64,000 bases of DNA, from the NCBI GenBank assembly GCA_030847615.1, contig JAUMIR010000005.1, positions 169,412,596 to 169,476,595 on the forward strand. The letters are read 5' to 3'. This DNA is from Gambelia wislizenii. Its lineage: Eukaryota > Chordata > Lepidosauria > Squamata > Crotaphytidae. The position numbers and the translations under genes are program-made. Below the pieces are notes generated by a model that was not told the origin of the DNA, ran no database searches, and was given only the letters and a program-made list of their open reading frames with translations. This document shows, one piece after another, positions 44,345-56,514 of the stretch (position 1 is its first letter; each line of letters opens with the position of its first letter).

Positions 44345-46600
44345 ATATGTTCTCAGGGGTCATCTTCTAGTAGAGGCTGAGGACTAACATAAAAGGGCAA
44401 TCATACTACACATTTTAACTTAAAGCTCTTATTGTCAGTTAGTCTTAGGAGAGGTGTTTCAATTTTTTGGAAGTGGGAGAAAGCCATTCAGAAGCTGGGA
44501 AATCACCAAATGGTGGTGTCATGGGGAAGGAGGACTGGGACCCCAGCTGAGTTGGATGTGGCCCCAGAGCCTGGGGGTCACCAGTCCCTGAACTAGAAAG
44601 TACACCCTATTGAACAGCGTACATTTTACATCTGAGTAAGCACTCATCCGAATGCACTGTTAAATCACATGCACATTATTCTTCCTCTTGAAGAAAATAC
44701 AAAGGGCAGTTCAAAGTTTGGTTTTCATTTCCAGCTAAATGAGCCATTAAGAAACTCATGAAAATGTGAAAGGTTTTTTTAAAAGAAAAATCACATTGCA
44801 TGCAATGCAAGCAGCATATTAACACCAGCTCAGCCCCATTCTATGGAAAATGCCATAAGGGAGGAGGAAGCACCTAAACTGGATATAGGTGTAGAGGGCA
44901 GGAGAGAGAACTCTCATGGAAATTTGCTGCCTTTCATTTCTGTTTGTCATTTTGTCTCAGAGCCTGTGACACAGAGGAAAATGCATAGGTATGGAAGTAT
45001 TGTATGCTGCTTGCTTTTATCTTCCCATTACCCACCACCACCCAACACACATACCCTGCACCCTCCTCTCCCCCCCCCTCCATGGTTTTGGTGATAAAAT
45101 TCAAAAGCTAATAAAAACAGACATATTATAGCTGCATTGATAAATGGTCTTGTCTGGCTTTTCTGTCTGGAAACCATAACAGCCAGTGTCTGGATTTGGG
45201 AGGGGACAGGGGGAGGGAAGAGAGAGACAAGGCGATCGGAGCAGAGAGAATGAACAGTGAGCAAATGGATTATGTCTGGCTGCTCCCATTATTAATACTG
45301 ATCTGTATCAGAGTAGTGATGAATACATGGAAACACTCTGAAATACTAATGGTTTCACCCTTTAAGTAGTAATCTCTCCCTTTCTATACTATTTAAGATT
45401 AAAAATGCTCTGTGATCTCGTCATTGATGGAAATGGTTATAATGACCGAGGCAAGACTCTAGGGGAGAAAGAAAGATTATCATAGATTTAATGGAAAATA
45501 TTAAAATCAGCTTTAAGGACAGGAAACATGCTGCTCCCTGCATCAGTGAACTGTGTTAATTCAGATGCCATTTATGTTCTTTATTCAGCACAGCCTGCAA
45601 TGTGTTTGCTCTCATATTATCATAAAGGTTTTTCAATGAGAATCTGGATCTAAATAGCTGGTATGGATGTCTGAATCCTCTTTGGAACACAAAACCTAGA
45701 AGGACAACTCCATGTGAAAAACAAGTATGGTGACAAGCAGGATGGGAAACTTCATTTAAGACATTCAAGGATGGATTGTCAAAGATACATTTGGGGGAAT
45801 TGCTTCAGGGCTTTCACTGGCTACAGGTCCCTTGGTAGTGGTGCTGCTTCTACTACTAAACACACACACACAAAATGCTGCTGTTATAGACAAATGTTCC
45901 TGGAGAAAGGGGGGGGCTATAGATGTCTCCAAGGATTGGTAACATTTACTCCTCCCTGGGGATGGGAAATTATTCATTTTGAGGTTGAAAAATAGATTTT
46001 CTGATAGCCAGGAAATAGAACCAGTGAGAATTTTGCACAAATTCCTCCTAATGATAGTCAACACCTTAAAGTGTTGCACAGGAATTATTCTGTGAAGAAA
46101 AATATGTGGTGTGAAAAAACAAATAAACCATGTTTTCTGCACAGAGTATCGGTTTCCTACATAAAAAGTCTTGTTTCCTGGACAGAAACCTGGACAGAAA
46201 ACAGGAGTCTGGAGGGAAAGGGTTGGTGAGTTTTTTTCTTGTGTTTTTTGTTTGTTTTATTCTTATGTTTTTGTATTCAAGAAAACGCATATTTTTGTCT
46301 GTGGAATAATTCTTAAACCACACTTTGGGATGTTTGCATATGAGATTTCTGCAGAGGTTAATCCCTTTTCTCCCACAGCAGGAGGGTGGGGGGGAACTAT
46401 TTTAATTAATCACCCTCACATGCGAACAGCAAATAGTCTAAGATTCACATCCCTACTACCCACCCCTGTCCTCAGGAAGAGATGAAGAAATAAGTGTAGT
46501 GTTTGATTCAATGCCTCCGAGACCTAACTGGATTCTGAGCACCAACTTTCATTGTGAAAATTTCAGATTTGAAATTGATTTCAAACATTTCAAATAGACA
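44345..46600. other. Mostly unassigned; possible conserved non-coding stretch at 45090-45680
   Basis: No gene or repeat family was recognised. The 45090-45680 part is free of transposon signatures and mixes GC-balanced and AT-rich blocks, which in this window is unusual. Frames on both strands lack domains. Confidence 0.25.
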
Positions 46601-46601
46601 A

Positions 46602-46937
46602 TGGACTTTTTCGGACGGGCTTTAGTAGCTGAAGCAGCCTTGTCCCCGTTGCGTGGCTGCTGCGTGGCAGGGGGTCTGTTTCGGATTACGCTCTCCCCTG
46701 CCGATACTGTTGCATAACTGTTGGGGTGCTGCAGTGTTATATTTGGTGGTTTTCTAATCACAAAAGTTGATCATTATTAGAAAATCGCCAAATATGGCGC
46801 TGCAGCGTCCCAGCAGTTATGCAACAGTATCGGCAGAGGATTGGCAGGGCAGAGCATCATCCGAAATGGACCCCCTGCCATGCAGCAGCCTCGCAACAGG
46901 GACGAGGCTGCTTCTGCTACTAAAGCCCATCTGAAAA
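46602..46937. mobile_element. Foldback element, arms of about 160 bp
   Basis: The left arm (46602-46758) and right arm (46776-46937) are near-perfect reverse complements: GGACTTTTTCGGACGGGC faces GCCCATCTGAAAAAGTCC, GATACTGTTGCATAACTG faces CAGTTATGCAACAGTATCGG, and TTTTCTAAT faces ATTAGAAAA. A 17-nt loop separates them. RNA from either strand would fold into a long hairpin. It has no coding frame and is likely a foldback MITE of unknown superfamily. Confidence 0.85.
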
Positions 46938-46942
46938 AGTCC

Positions 46943-47449
46943 AATGCCACACCAATTTACTTCAAGGACTTTGAAAGCAGTGAGGAGCTAAAACCCAACT
47001 AAAGTGGTGTTTCGTTCTCCATTTGCAAAACCCCTAATCCAGTAACATGGCTTCATGTTAGAAATAATAAACCAATGAAGCTTGGATTGGGCCATCTGAC
47101 TAAAAGACTTTGGTGGTAAAAAGTAAGAAGGTGTAATTCTTAGTCACATGCCTGAAACTGAAAATCAAATGCAATGTGAAAAAGCAGATTAAAACCAAAG
47201 AACATGAACCAGTGTTGATTTTTTCCCTCTATTTAAATCTGTTCCTCATTAGAGCATTTAAAATATGTGATTTGAGATCATATCATACAGATATTTTTCA
47301 CATTATAGATAGAACTTGCTCTACAATCCATATTGAGACTTCACAATATTTTGTCTGCCTTATCTTGGGATTAGGCAATATTTTGAAGACTCAAGACACA
47401 CATCTGATAAAATATAATCTTTTTAAAAAAAACTTTTAAAAACTGAGAT
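46943..47449. other. No recognisable feature
   Basis: AT-rich. The 87-codon frame at 47176-47439 lacks any domain. Confidence 0.35.
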
Positions 47450-50400
47450 CTCCACTCAGTCCATCCATCCATCTACAACCTTTGTTAGGCATAATACAAC
47501 ATATACATATAACAATAGAACAATAGGACTTCAAGGATCATTTTTAGACAGGTTAAGCCATATGTTTGCTGCCTCAACCAAAAAGTTAGCCATTAGTCTG
47601 GTAATATGTAGATTACGATCTTCCAATAAGAATTCCACTGATAATCTATCTGTACAGACATTCCTTTCCAATAATCTCCTTATCAACTTTTCCCTTGGAA
47701 TTATATACAATGGGCAAGTCAATACAATATGATAGAGAACATCAGGGGCTTGAGCACAATGACATATACGGTTCAAAAAAGGAGTCTGCAAATATCTACC
47801 CTTGGTCACATTGGAGGGGTGTACATTCAACCTTGCAAGGAGAAAAGCCTTCCTTGCCACCAGCAATGAGAGAGTTTGGAAATAATCTGGGATCCCACCC
47901 TGTATGGGTGGGATACCAAGCATTGCCGGAGAACAAACCCTAGGAGGTGTGGGATAAGACAGCTGATGCTCCCTCTCCACAAGGCAGAGCCTAATAGTTT
48001 TAAGACCTTACTTTTCGGATAACAAAAGGAGAGACTCAAGATTTATACCCATAGACACTACTTTACTTTCATAAAATGTTGCCCATCTAGTGTAGTAAAC
48101 ATCAGATAGAAGAAAGAATAAAAGGCCAGATCTATTGGGACTAAAATGGATCTTAAACCACAGTCTATAAGTCAACAGCCAAGCTTCAGTTTCAAGAGAA
48201 TTCAAGCCCAATTCTGCGTAAAGAGTCAGATGGTATACACAAGGGGGAACCGCTAATATTCTCCTGAAAAAAGAAGTCGGCAGTCATTCAGTCCCCTTAT
48301 TAAAGGCTGGAATCCAGGTAAATATACTATAAAGTAATTGCGGTCTTAATTTGGCTTTATAAATTTTTAAGGCGGCCTGGATATCCTGATTACCTTTTTT
48401 ATAGTAAAAAGATTGTATAGCTGCCAAGGATCTTTTCCCTGCTAGAATTACTTTATCTCTCTGTTTACCCCAGTGTCCATTAAAATGGAAAAGGACTCCA
48501 AGGTAAACATACTTCTTGACCTGGTCAATTGTCTGATTACCAACCTTCCACATCCTCGGGGCATATCTCTTAGAAAATACCAGTATTTTGGATTTGTCAG
48601 AATTTACCAGTAGGTGAGATTTATCACAATATTAAAAAAATCTTTTTAAGGCTCTTGCCAACCCCACCTGAGTTAGAAGAAGTAACAATGTGTCATCAGC
48701 ATATTGGAGTACAAATAGTGGCCGATTACCCAGCTATGGTGGATGAGAGTCTATTGTGGCCATAAAGGCAGGTAAATCAGCTACAAATAAATTAAACAGG
48801 TGAGGAGCCAACACATATTGTCTAACACCTTTACCAGAGTAAATAGGGTCTGTTAATAAGCCAGTTTCAGAGAACTTTACTCTACACTGATTATTTGTAT
48901 GAAGTTGGCTTAGAAGAAATAACAGTCGAGGATCTATATTAAGTCTAGCAAGCTTGTCCCATAATAGTGGCCAGTGAATTGAATCAAAAGCAGCCTTCAG
49001 ATCAATAAAAGCCGCATATAATTTGCCTTTAGGGCGTAACAGGTATCTATTTACGAGAAATGAAAGCACTATTATATGATCCTCAGTGGACATGGGTTTT
49101 CTAAATCCCACTTGCTCCGGACCTATCAACCCTTGAACATTCATACAACTCAGTAATTTCGTATCCAAATAACTGGCATAAAGTTTGCCCACTACCGATA
49201 GAAGACTTATTGGACGATAGTTACCAGGATCCTGTCTATCCCCCTTTTTAAAGAAAGAAATTATGATGGAATCTTTCCAATCAGCTGGAATCTCACCAGA
49301 GTTATTGACAAGAGTAAATAAATTAGCTAATGCCTTTGTCCATTGCTCAGGGCAGAACTTCAAAATTTCTGCTGGGAGGCCATCATATCCTGGGGATTTG
49401 CCAGATTTTAATTTAAAGAGCAACTGATGCACCTCATCAGCAGAAACTGAACTCCATAGATTAGGAGGATTTTTTATTAGTAGATTTCCCTCAAATGCTT
49501 GTGTACTCATTTTTTTCGGTATAATAGGAAAACCAAATCAAGGGGGATATAGTAGGTAGAACCACAGAACTCTCATTATTCATATATTTCCTAACCGCCA
49601 CCCAAAATGTTTTCGCATCTTTGGATGTCAGAGCATTATACAAAGACCTCCAATTTTGCTGGAAAAATACCTTCCTTTTCCCCTCCACCTGTTTAGAGTA
49701 TTCTTTACGGGCTTTATAATAGGGCCCAAAATTCACCACAGGATTGGTCAAACATTTGTCTTAATTTCCATTTCCAGACAAGACAACTCTTGTCAAACCA
49801 TGTTCTTCTACCTTTTATATGATTAGGAGGATAAGAGGCCTTATTTTGGAACGTAGTCACAATATCCATATATGCCAACAAGGCTTCATCTATCCTAGTA
49901 CTAATAGTTAAAACATTAAAACAATTTAGAACCCAGACATCCTTAAAACTATTACTAATAGAATCTTCCATTTTAAGATCCCAATGGATGTGTTTCATTC
50001 TTTCATAACTATGGGCAGTCAGATCACTTCTCAAAAATGATGATACTGGCTCAGATAAGTTAAAGGAAACATATAAGGGTAGATGGTCACTTTCAGTCCT
50101 TTGACAAATCTCAAAATCAGCAATGAAATTCAACAACTCAGGACTGATTATTACATAGTCAATAGTACTTCTCCCTATGGGTGAATTATATGTAAATCCA
50201 TCTGTTTTTGGGAACCCTTCAGAGCCATTTAATATTAAAAATGTGTTACTAATACAAAGATTAATTAGAAATGTCCCATTATTATTAACTTTTAGATCCT
50301 TGCCAACATGGGGAAGGTTCAGTGGGAAAGGTGGCAAATCTGGATCAATCATAAGGTGCTCACAAAGATAATCATTAGAAGGCCCAATTCTTGCATTAAA

Positions 50401-51290
50401 ATCACCCAATAAAATACACCTCGAAGCATCAAACCTATTGGTAATATCATCAACATAGCTAAACAGTTGGTCCCCATAAGTGGTCAGATTAGGCTCATTA
50501 AAAGTAGGAGGGATATAAATATTAAACAAAATTATCTTATCCTTCCTTAATTGCAGAGAAAGAGCCTGTGCTATTGGTGCACAGGCTGGCAATACTGTAT
50601 ATTTAAGACAACTAAATAGTTTTAGAAGTATGGCCAGCCCCCCCTTATTTCTACCCCATTTGGATGTTCTACTTGCAGGCACACAGAAGGAAACAAATCC
50701 TGGCAATACAATATCATATGGGCACCATGTTTCTTGTAAACATACGATATTAAATCCACCAATGTAGTCAATAAAATCCGTATCTAAGGTTTTACTCAGC
50801 CAGCCAGCTATATTCCATGAAAGGAGTGACAATCCTGGGCTACCCCCTTCTAGTCACTGAACTGGGTCTGATGTAATGGCCGAAAACATTTCATTGGCTT
50901 GGACACAACCATTCATAATGGAGCAGGTGGGGCCAGCAGCCACTAAAGAAGTAGCTAAATCAGTTTCCAACTGGAATTGGATCATCCTCTGGAATATAGT
51001 TGTTGTATCCTCCAGCTTGGCAGTTACTAATATTTGATTGGCAACTGAAAGATCCTGAAACCCCTGCAGAGCCTGCTCCTCCACGAACTTAAACTCAGGG
51101 ACATCATCAGCGACCTGCAAATGGTCCATTGTTGGTGTCTCATTTTGCAGGGTGCCAATAGTATGCGGATGCACTGAGACCAATTCTTCCACTCAGTAGT
51201 AATCATCTCTTCAGCCTTCTCCAGAGCAGTCACTGTTAGAGAATTAAACAAGTAGCAAGAAACTAGAAACATGCTTTAAGCATGACCCAG
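47450..51290 (-). mobile_element. I-group (Vingi-like) LINE, nearly complete ORF2
   Basis: The minus strand carries an APE-type endonuclease, a reverse transcriptase and a C-terminal Cys/His motif in about 3.3 kb, with a GATGGATGGATG-like tail at the left end (47458-47475). A 112-codon frame upstream (50854-51192) may be the end of ORF1 but is not recognised. I place it in the I/Ingi/Vingi group from the endonuclease opening and the thumb, and because Vingi is known from lizards; L1, CR1 and RTE do not fit. No target duplication was resolved and the right border is approximate. Confidence 0.65.
47531..50832 (-). pseudogene. Vingi-like ORF2: endonuclease, reverse transcriptase, Cys/His end
   Basis: The endonuclease (49714-50832, 372 codons) begins MSLLSWNIAGWL and has CLQETW, LLGDFNARIG, STIDYVIISPEL and ESDHLPL, so the Asn, Glu, Asp-Asn, Asp and Asp-His catalytic residues are present. 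After two frameshifts the reverse transcriptase (48734-49510) has KSGKSPGYDGLPAEIL, GNYRPISLLSVVGKLYA and LYAAFIDLKAAFDSIHW (motif A). The YADD box is readable around 48690-48700 in the interrupted part (QYADDTLLLL). The thumb is at 48284-48553 (KKYVYLGVLFHFNGHWG), and 47531-47980 ends with RICHCAQAPDVLYHIVLTCPLY, the C-terminal Cys/His motif. Few lesions for its length: moderately young but dead. Confidence 0.8.
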
Positions 51291-51664
51291 ATCATGCAAA
51301 CTGTAAACTAACCCTATATTCAAAAAAAGCAAAAATAATGATGTCCTCTGGATTATGTTCTGTTAGGCTAGGGCCATCATGCAGTCAGATGGGAACCAGG
51401 ACCTGATGCAGTTTGAGTTACAGTCAAGGGATCAAGTCAAGAGACAGGCAAAGTCCTAGCTGTAACTTTCTAGGACAATCCTCAATTATTAAATAGCCCT
51501 CATCCTCCATGATTAGTTTTCTGACCCAAATACAGCTAGGACAATATTATAGAAACAAGTTTTTACACATGAGCTACATGAGCCATAAAACAGTGGTGTA
51601 TGTGTGTTTTCCTTCCTTCCTTCCTGATCAGGCTATCATGATTACACCAGCAGAGCCATGTAAG
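51291..51664. other. No recognisable feature
   Basis: Unassigned, apart from a short (CCTT)n run near 51609-51626. Confidence 0.35.
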
Positions 51665-52930
51665 AAACTTAGGCCTAATCTATGTGGGCCAGAATACAGC
51701 AGCTCCCCACCAGCATGTTCTGGTCATGGATCTGGATCGTTCCTTCCCCACTACCAGCACATAATGGGATGGAGCCCAGACTGCCATGCTGGCCTGTCCC
51801 TGTAGCCACTGCCACCCACAACCCACTCTCCAAAGCTAGGAAGCTGGCCCACAGCTTGTGAGCAAGGCCCCCTGCCTGTGACCAACCCGGTCACATGCTA
51901 CAGGTCTGCTTCCTGGATCCAGACAGTGTGATGCAGACAGCAGCTGCAGTGACAGGCCAGTGTAGCAGTATGGCCTCTTGCAGTCCCACAATGCCCAATC
52001 CATTTCTTCCAAGGAGGATAGGATTCCCAGCATGGTAACAACTGTGCTGTAGGAACCCCTTCTGATGGAGCATAGGATGGAGACCGATAATGTGGCAACG
52101 GCGCCTGCACCATCACCAGGAGAGCAGATGGCGGTGCTAGAGGGTATATAAGCCTGGCTGCCCCCCACCTCCTCATTTTTGTTGTTTGAGCGGCCCACCC
52201 TCCCATAGCTGAACTAGTGTAATTTAATTGGTCCCTTTGGGGCTGGGTAGGATTTTCTTCCCTTTTCCAGGGGTCTTTTTGCCTACCCCATTCTGTGGGT
52301 GCAGACTTGATAATTGGCTTAGGGTTGTGTCTTAAATAGATGGTCACTTGGCAGGTAGAGGGGGAAATCTGTTAGTTTGGTGAGCACCTTTGGCATCTCC
52401 CCTTTTGGAGGTGAACTGGGGGTGGGGGAAATGACCTCCTTTGGGGCTGGACTGAGGGATAAAGCCTCTCTCCAAGTCCTATGACTTGCAGGAGGGACTT
52501 TTGGGTCAGCCTTCCAGATACAGACTGACTGAGAAGCAACCCAGTTTATGGGTTCTACCTGGGGTTCCAGTGTTTTTGCCCAAGGGAAGTTTGGGAGGGG
52601 CTTTTGGAATTGACCTTCTGCTCCAACAATTCCCACACTAGGTTGTCCTCCATTGCAGATCTCTGAGAAAGTGGTTAAATAGGTTATAGCTAAATAAAAG
52701 TGGCCCTTTATATCCCAGCTATATGTGTGGTCTCTTTATTTGTGTCTGGTCTCCTTATTCCTGTGTCTACCATCAAATGTTTTTTTCCATGTATTTTAAT
52801 GTAATGGTTTATTGGGCTTTTCCCTGTCTTAGCCCCATCTTTGTCCTGGGCATCATGAAGACAGCCCAGGGGCAAAATGGGGCAAAAGACCTGTGTTGTC
52901 TGGTCTGCAGGTAAATAGCCTGGGCAAGGG
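51665..52930. mobile_element. Harbinger-like element interrupted by a possible LTR
   Basis: The left part (TTAGGCCTAATCTATGTGGGCC to about 52030) parallels the family body, including the palindrome CTGTGACCAACCCGGTCACATG at 51875-51897 and the AATCCATTTCTTCC block. The family body resumes at about 52800-52910 (CATCTTTGTCCTGGGC, AGCCCAGGGGCAAAATGGGG). The 750 bp between are foreign. The right terminal repeat is not found. Non-coding. Confidence 0.5.
52033..52790 (+). mobile_element. Possible LTR inserted in the Harbinger-like element
   Basis: The inserted segment has TATATAAG (52145-52152) and AATAAA (52693-52698) about 550 bp apart on the plus strand, as in a U3-R unit. The exact ends and the target duplication could not be fixed, so it could be another element type. 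Confidence 0.4.
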
Positions 52931-53723
52931 CTTAGTGAGAACACCATCCACCTTTTCATGAGACACAGCAACGAGGTTAGATATCTTTCTTCCCTTCATC
53001 ATTTCTCCATTAGATGGCTGATTGGTATGATTGTTACTTTCCTAATAGGGCTCCACATTCACTCCCCCAGTTGTTATATTTAGTAATCATATATTTACTG
53101 CTAGAAAAACAAAAGGATGCTTCACAGTATACACGTGGAAGCTAGAGCTTTACAGATGCAAATTCAGGCTTTTTTATTTAAAAAAGCAGTTTTTTAAGCT
53201 TGATATACCTTTTGAGATTGACATTATGCTCTTTCAACTGCTTTATGTTTGAAATTGCTGCATTTCACGCACAGTCCAAAGTGCACACACTCCTTTCATT
53301 TGACACTTCAGTGATGGCTTATGGGGAGGGGTGTAAAAGAATGCCATTGCAAAGTGATCCAAACCAAATGGATGTAGGGAGGGGGAAGTAGACACAAAGA
53401 AACAGACAGGTTGGTTTGGCAGTCTGGAATGTTATTAAAAAACAGCTATTGACAGAAAGATTGAGGGAGTCTTATCTGAAGTCTGTGAATGCAAGAGAGG
53501 TTTTGTTCTATTTTGTTTCTCCAGAGGAGGGGGAAAGCCATCCATCTGTCCCCAAATAACCTTCACAGACAAATATATTCTTCTTCATCTGATAATCTAC
53601 TGAATCTACTGTGTAACACTGAGTCCCAACAACAGTGATAGCTTCCTAACTTTGTGTGGATTCATGAAAGCGTTCATGAACCTATGAAGTGACTTTCATC
53701 CACAGAAGTTCTCAATGGATCTT
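52931..53723. other. No recognisable feature
   Basis: Unassigned AT-rich DNA. Confidence 0.35.
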
Positions 53724-53726
53724 CTT

Positions 53727-54235
53727 GGGCTTGTCTACACCAGCCACATTTCCTGGCTTGCCCCCATTCCAGAGCCCCACAGTACAAACAACACAGGGAA
53801 TTTACCCCGATCTGCCCTTGGGCAGTCCAAACAGCCCCTGGGGCAGATATGGGGCTGGAACAGGGCAAGCCATTATAGGGCTCTTTACCACATTTTGAAA
53901 AAATACCTGGCTTAACCCAGTATCACAAGATTGGGCCCTGTATGTCTGCAGTACATTGTCCCAGCATGCTGCTCCTTGCTACGGCTGCCAGATCCCTGGC
54001 TCTCCCAGAAGCCAGGCATGGGTCCTGCAGCATGTGACCAAGGCTGGTCACATGCAGGGGGGCTGGAGTCACATGTTGCGGGACCCCTACCCAGCTTTCG
54101 TGCTTCAGCAACAGGCCAGTACCCTGTTTGGACTCTGGCCAATTTTCTGCAGGTAATGGGGGGAAATTAGCCAGTTCTGGGGGCAGGATAAACTGGCAGG
54201 AAGCTGAAGTATTCTGCTTGATGTAAATGAGTCCC
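53727..54235. mobile_element. Harbinger-like MITE, 509 bp
   Basis: Left end GGGCTTGTCTACACCAGCC; right end GATGTAAATGAGTCCC, whose complement GGGACTCATTTACATC is a diverged copy of the family end. The palindrome CATGTGACC-AAGGCT-GGTCACATG at 54031-54054 is perfect. CCCCGATCTGCCCTTGGGC and CCCCTGGGGCAGATATGGGG match relatives at 3730-4255 and 13122. The trinucleotides outside do not match, so the duplication is lost. Non-coding. Confidence 0.65.
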
Positions 54236-54267
54236 AAGTCTTGTAAACACTACTGCTATTACTAAGA

Positions 54268-54350
54268 TTATTACTATTATTATTGTTGTTGTTGTTGTTT
54301 TATTCACTTATATACTGCCTTCTCCCCAAACCTGTACCCTAATGTGGCTT
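54268..54350 (-). repeat. LINE/SINE 3' tail, minus strand
   Basis: ATT and GTT repeats precede TTTTATTCACTTATATACTG, CCTTCTCCCCAAACC and AATGTGGCTTCC, the complement of the hairpin tail also seen at 17668 and 26329. Confidence 0.5.
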
Positions 54351-55424
54351 CCAAAAATTAAAACATATACAGATAAACAAATACAAATAAATATACTTCA
54401 AGAATTTGGCCACAATTCAATATCCACTCATTATACAGTTCAGCCTATATGTGAAAGTCTATTTCCAAACATGACTTCCAAACACAGTTAAGTTCTGGGT
54501 GAAAAAATATTCTACTCACTAGGGTGTGAGAAATCCATTCTTGTGGACGATTTTGCAACCTCTGCCCGTTTCCACTTCACAGACTGTCCATCAGCCAGAA
54601 ACAATTAGCACTTTATAGTCTATATGCTCATGGAAGGCTACAGACATATCCTTCCCAAAACTCCTTAGAACAGTACACAGTAAAATATGCACAACACACT
54701 GGTTAAAAATAGGAGGGTATGTGCTTACAGTTTTTCAAATATGCACATTTGAAAAGAAAAGAAAAGAGGAATTTTTAAATCCTTTTTAAAAAAAAAGCCA
54801 GATTGAGTCTTGACCAGATGTAGAAATAGGAGAGAGATGAAGTCTGTGGATGTAGATTTTATAGATGTGTACATCTTTACTTGTCACTGCATATGGAGAA
54901 ATCACATAATGAGTTTATATAGTCAGCTTGCCAGACTGAAGCACTGTATATGAAGAGCTTGGAAGACCATCACTCTCACCTTCCATTGTACAACGCAGTT
55001 AATTACTTCTCAAAAGCAATGTATTTCTGGTTATAAGCACACCCCTTTCTAAAGGATGTTCTTATTGATTTTGACAGAAAGAATATACTACACAACCCAA
55101 ACAGAGGGGGGGGGGGGGAATAAAACAAAAAGCACAAAAGGAGAAAACATACATATATAAAAGTACAAACATATAGAACTAAAACTAAAATTGACCTTAG
55201 ACTAAACAAAGCTAAAGTTAAAACCAGTTACCAAATCACTAACCTAAAGCACCAAGCAGTAACTGACTAAAACACTAACGCACTAACACACTAAGGACCT
55301 CTGATCCCACTATGACAAACTGTAATGAAAAGAGTAAAAATCTAAAGAAAGAATCTACTGTTCTATCATTACAGATCGAACTAAAAATACTAATAGAATT
55401 ACTAATAACCATAGCCACAAATTG
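54351..55424. other. No recognisable feature
   Basis: AT-rich unassigned sequence with a G run near 55106-55118 and CACTAAC repeats near 55272-55293. Confidence 0.35.
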
Positions 55425-56514
55425 GGCTATGGCAGAGCTTGAAGAAGACGACGGCATCTATATACGCTACCGTACTGATGGTAGCTTGTTTAACTTAAGC
55501 CGTCTGAGGGCTCACACTAAGACTCTAAACTATCTAGTCCGTGAGCTGCTCTTCGCCGATGATGCTGCCCTTGTTGCCCACACAGAAGCAGCTCTGCAGC
55601 GCCTAACGTCCTGCTTTGCAACAGCTGCAGAGCTGTTTGGGCTAGAAGTCAACCTGAAGAAAACAGAAGTTCTTTACCAGCCTGCACCACAGGACGAACA
55701 CCACCATCCCCACATTGCCGTCGGCAAATCAGTGCTCAAGTCCGTTCAGCAGTTCACCTACCTGGGAAGCATCATCTCCTCAGATGCCAAGATTGACAAA
55801 GAGATCGATCACAGATTAGCAAAGGCGTATAGTGCATTTGGAAGACTTCACAAAAGAGTCTGGAGCAATAAACACCTGAGGCAAAGCACAAAAATCAGTG
55901 TGTATAGAGCCATCGTACTGTCTATCCTCCTTTATGGATCTGAAACATGGGTTACCTATCACCACCACCTACAACTCCTCGAGCGCTTTCATCAGCGCTG
56001 TATACGCACAATCCTAAATATACACTGGACTGACTATGTGACGAATGTTGCTGTCCTTGAACAAGCAGGGATCACCAGCATTGAGGCCATGATATTGAGA
56101 ACACAGCTGCGCTGGGCAGGGCACGTTTCTAGGATGGAGGACCATCGCCTCCCAAAAATACTACTCTACGGTGAACTCGCCACGGGTCAGCGTAAGAGGG
56201 GCGCTCCAAAAAAGCGATACAAAGACTCCCTGAAACAACATCTCAGGCTTGGCCAAATTGATCACCAACAGTGGTCCGCCCTGGCCTCACATCGGGAGGC
56301 ATGGAGACGCAATATCCACAATGCTGCAGCCTTATTTGAGAACTCACGACGAACAAGTCTTGAAGAGAAACGACAACGCAGAAAGAATCACAACCCAAAA
56401 ACATCACCCAAGGAGACCTTCTGCTGCGCTTTTTGCAACCGGACTTGTTTATCTCGGATTGGCCTTTTTAGTCATCAGCGCGCTTGCAGAAGGCGCGGGA
56501 TGAGTCCTTCCTGA
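55312..56514 (+). CDS. RTE/RTEX-like reverse transcriptase, C-terminal 360 codons, open
   Basis: An uninterrupted frame of 400 codons. From about residue 42 it is LINE: DDGIYIRYRTDGSLFNLSRL, LVRELLFADDAALVAH (catalytic FADD at residues 81-84), GLEVNLKKTEVLYQPAP, FTYLGSIISSDAKIDKEIDHRL, the thumb YRAIVLSILLYGSETW and LRWAGHVSRMEDHRLPK, and a C-terminal zinc finger CAFCNRTCLSRIGLFSHQRAC (Cys372, Cys375, His388, Cys392). The first 41 residues come from flanking DNA, so the ATG at 55312 is a chance start. The endonuclease and reverse transcriptase motifs 0-B are missing by 5' truncation. I place it near RTE/RTEX from the FADDAAL and GSETW blocks; the clade is not certain. Without the missing domains it cannot retrotranspose. 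Confidence 0.8.
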   Translation: MTNCNEKSKNLKKESTVLSLQIELKILIELLITIATNWAMAELEEDDGIYIRYRTDGSLFNLSRLRAHTKTLNYLVRELLFADDAALVAHTEAALQRLTSCFATAAELFGLEVNLKKTEVLYQPAPQDEHHHPHIAVGKSVLKSVQQFTYLGSIISSDAKIDKEIDHRLAKAYSAFGRLHKRVWSNKHLRQSTKISVYRAIVLSILLYGSETWVTYHHHLQLLERFHQRCIRTILNIHWTDYVTNVAVLEQAGITSIEAMILRTQLRWAGHVSRMEDHRLPKILLYGELATGQRKRGAPKKRYKDSLKQHLRLGQIDHQQWSALASHREAWRRNIHNAAALFENSRRTSLEEKRQRRKNHNPKTSPKETFCCAFCNRTCLSRIGLFSHQRACRRRGMSPS

